7,294 nucleotides of DNA from an uncultured Clostridia bacterium (GTDB taxonomy: Bacteria > Bacillota > Clostridia > Oscillospirales > Ruminococcaceae): positions 1 through 7,294 of the forward strand of contig CALBGD010000024.1 of assembly GCA_937893735.1 (NCBI GenBank), in the 5' to 3' direction. The notes beneath the pieces were generated by a model. It was given only the letters and a program-made list of their open reading frames with translations. It had not been told where the DNA came from and searched no databases. Position 1 is the stretch's first letter. Each line of letters begins with the position of its first letter. Below, one piece after another: positions 6,266 to 7,294 of this stretch. A program made the translations under genes and the position numbers.

Positions 6266-7225
6266 ATGAAATTCAGCGGAATTGCCTCCGTTTTAGCACT
6301 GCTGATATCAGCAATGCTTTCCGGCTGCGCAGATAAAGGCACCGTAAGCTCAGGACAGTCTTCGGGCAGCTCGCACGCCGATAATTCCGGCACTGCTAAG
6401 GAAAGCTCCGTAATATCCGTGGTATCCGAGAATTCCACGGTTTCGGCGGACGAAACGCACGACGTTCCGGAAAAGACTTCCGAACCGGCTGACCCGCTCC
6501 TTGAAGCGCTATACGCTAAAATAGATGAATCCGGCTGTCGGGCAGGTATGGCGTTCATCGGATTTGTTGACCCGGAGGCTTCCGAGGATGATATGAGAGC
6601 CTATTTGGAAAGCAGCCAGTACCCGGAGAAATATGCATTCCTGACCTCCGCACCCATTGTTGATGCCGGAGGAACGGAGCTATATGCGATAGTAACAAAA
6701 GCTGACTGCGGCGTTTCCGTCTATCCTGCGATGCCAACCGAGTCCGGATTATATGATATAAAGACCGACACGGTTCTTTATCAGGGCAGCGGTGCCGACT
6801 GCTTCCTGCTGCGCTGCAATATGAGCGATATATTTTCAAATGTTGCAGTAAGTTTCAGCAGCCCTATCGGGGATTTTTACCAGTTTCCCATGCTATCCGG
6901 AAAGGACGGCAGGCTTTGCGCCGCAGATGGAGTATATGATTTTTCGTTTTACGCAGACAACAGCGGCGAAACTGATGTTGACGTAAGGATAGCCACTGAG
7001 CTTCTCCTGGAAGTATACGAGGTGCAGGAACGCTCACAGCAGGGAATGACCCTGCTGTACACCGGACAAAAACAGACCATCGACGGCCGTGAATGTATGA
7101 TATTTGCGCTCGGAACAACTCATGACAGCCAGTTTGTGAGCGAATACCTATATGGCGTATGCGATAATCTCATATACTGGTATGACGCTGTGAGTGATTC
7201 ATGGAATGTTATCGGCGCAGGCTGA
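6266..7225 (+). CDS. Secreted lipoprotein of unknown function
   Basis: The 319-aa product has a short signal peptide with lipobox LSGC (C21 lipidated), so it should be anchored on the outer face of the membrane. A Ser/Thr/Glu-rich, low-complexity linker (about 22-75) tethers a globular domain (about 76-319) with many aromatic and beta-strand-like stretches and six or more Cys residues. The C-terminal part (KQTIDGRECMIFALGTTHD, then LIYWYDAVSDSWNVIG) resembles the small beta-rich ends of clostridial secreted lipoproteins, but no catalytic motif is visible. GGAGGTG lies 6 nt before ATG. It begins 18 nt after the DUF4428 gene and is surely cotranscribed. It may be a surface output, or a ligand-binding or feedback partner of the sensors; that is speculation. 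Confidence 0.8.
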   Translation: MKFSGIASVLALLISAMLSGCADKGTVSSGQSSGSSHADNSGTAKESSVISVVSENSTVSADETHDVPEKTSEPADPLLEALYAKIDESGCRAGMAFIGFVDPEASEDDMRAYLESSQYPEKYAFLTSAPIVDAGGTELYAIVTKADCGVSVYPAMPTESGLYDIKTDTVLYQGSGADCFLLRCNMSDIFSNVAVSFSSPIGDFYQFPMLSGKDGRLCAADGVYDFSFYADNSGETDVDVRIATELLLEVYEVQERSQQGMTLLYTGQKQTIDGRECMIFALGTTHDSQFVSEYLYGVCDNLIYWYDAVSDSWNVIGAG

Positions 7226-7294
7226 GCATAATCTGACATAATAAGACCTGCTAAGAAAAGTCAACCCCTAAAACAGTCTTTCTGAAAAAATAAT

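Noticed and set aside
6034..6558. 174-codon minus-strand open frame across the DUF4428/lipoprotein junction
   Set aside because: It is antisense to two well-supported genes. Its Ser/Ala/Pro-rich composition is simply the shadow of the Ala-rich tail and the lipoprotein linker.
7226..7294. Minus-strand TTGACT/TTATTA promoter-like pair and possible terminator after the lipoprotein gene
   Set aside because: The -10 match is weak and would drive antisense transcription into the lipoprotein gene. No convincing stem with a T-tract is present in these 69 bases.

Overview
The window looks like a chromosomal segment of a Gram-positive Bacillota gut-type bacterium, most likely an Oscillospiraceae/Ruminococcus relative. 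This is inferred from roughly balanced base composition, AGGAGG-type ribosome binding sites, TGn-extended -10 promoters, a DUF4428-type zinc-ribbon protein and a 7TM-sensor/kinase/regulator operon of the Clostridia style. No gene allows a species call.

Left third (1-1800), minus strand, decaying. A MATE-type multidrug/cation antiporter gene (209-1558) is followed on the same strand by the first part of an NmrA-like NAD(P)-binding protein (28-192), which stops after 54 codons. The MATE homology is good from about residue 64 to the C-terminus. The first ~63 residues do not look like a MATE protein and are encoded by a compositionally different segment (about 1367-1605) with small hairpins and 11-bp tandem repeats. 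About 90 bp further right is a 28-nt piece of a tRNA-Thr(CGT) gene, from the anticodon loop to the start of the T-loop. Together these look like the scar of an integrated or rearranged mobile element.

Middle (1741-5376), plus strand. An extended -10 promoter (TTGCAG-17 bp-TATACT) drives three genes joined by ATGA stop/start overlaps. They are a polytopic membrane sensor with a degenerate, apparently non-catalytic kinase-like tail, a second membrane protein with a PAS domain and a recognisable NarL-type histidine kinase core, and a NarL/FixJ-family response regulator. A GC-rich hairpin with a T-tract ends the operon.

Right third (5377-7294), plus strand. A second promoter (GTGACA-17 bp-TAGAAT) carries an 8-bp-arm palindrome centred near -42, with the 7-2-7 geometry typical of NarL-family binding sites. 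It drives a DUF4428-type zinc-ribbon cytoplasmic protein and, 18 nt later, a secreted lipoprotein of unknown function.

Working model (inference): the two membrane sensors act together to control phosphorylation of the response regulator. The regulator then activates the DUF4428-lipoprotein pair through the palindrome. The sensor/regulator genes and the two output genes would form one envelope- or ligand-responsive module whose signal is unknown.
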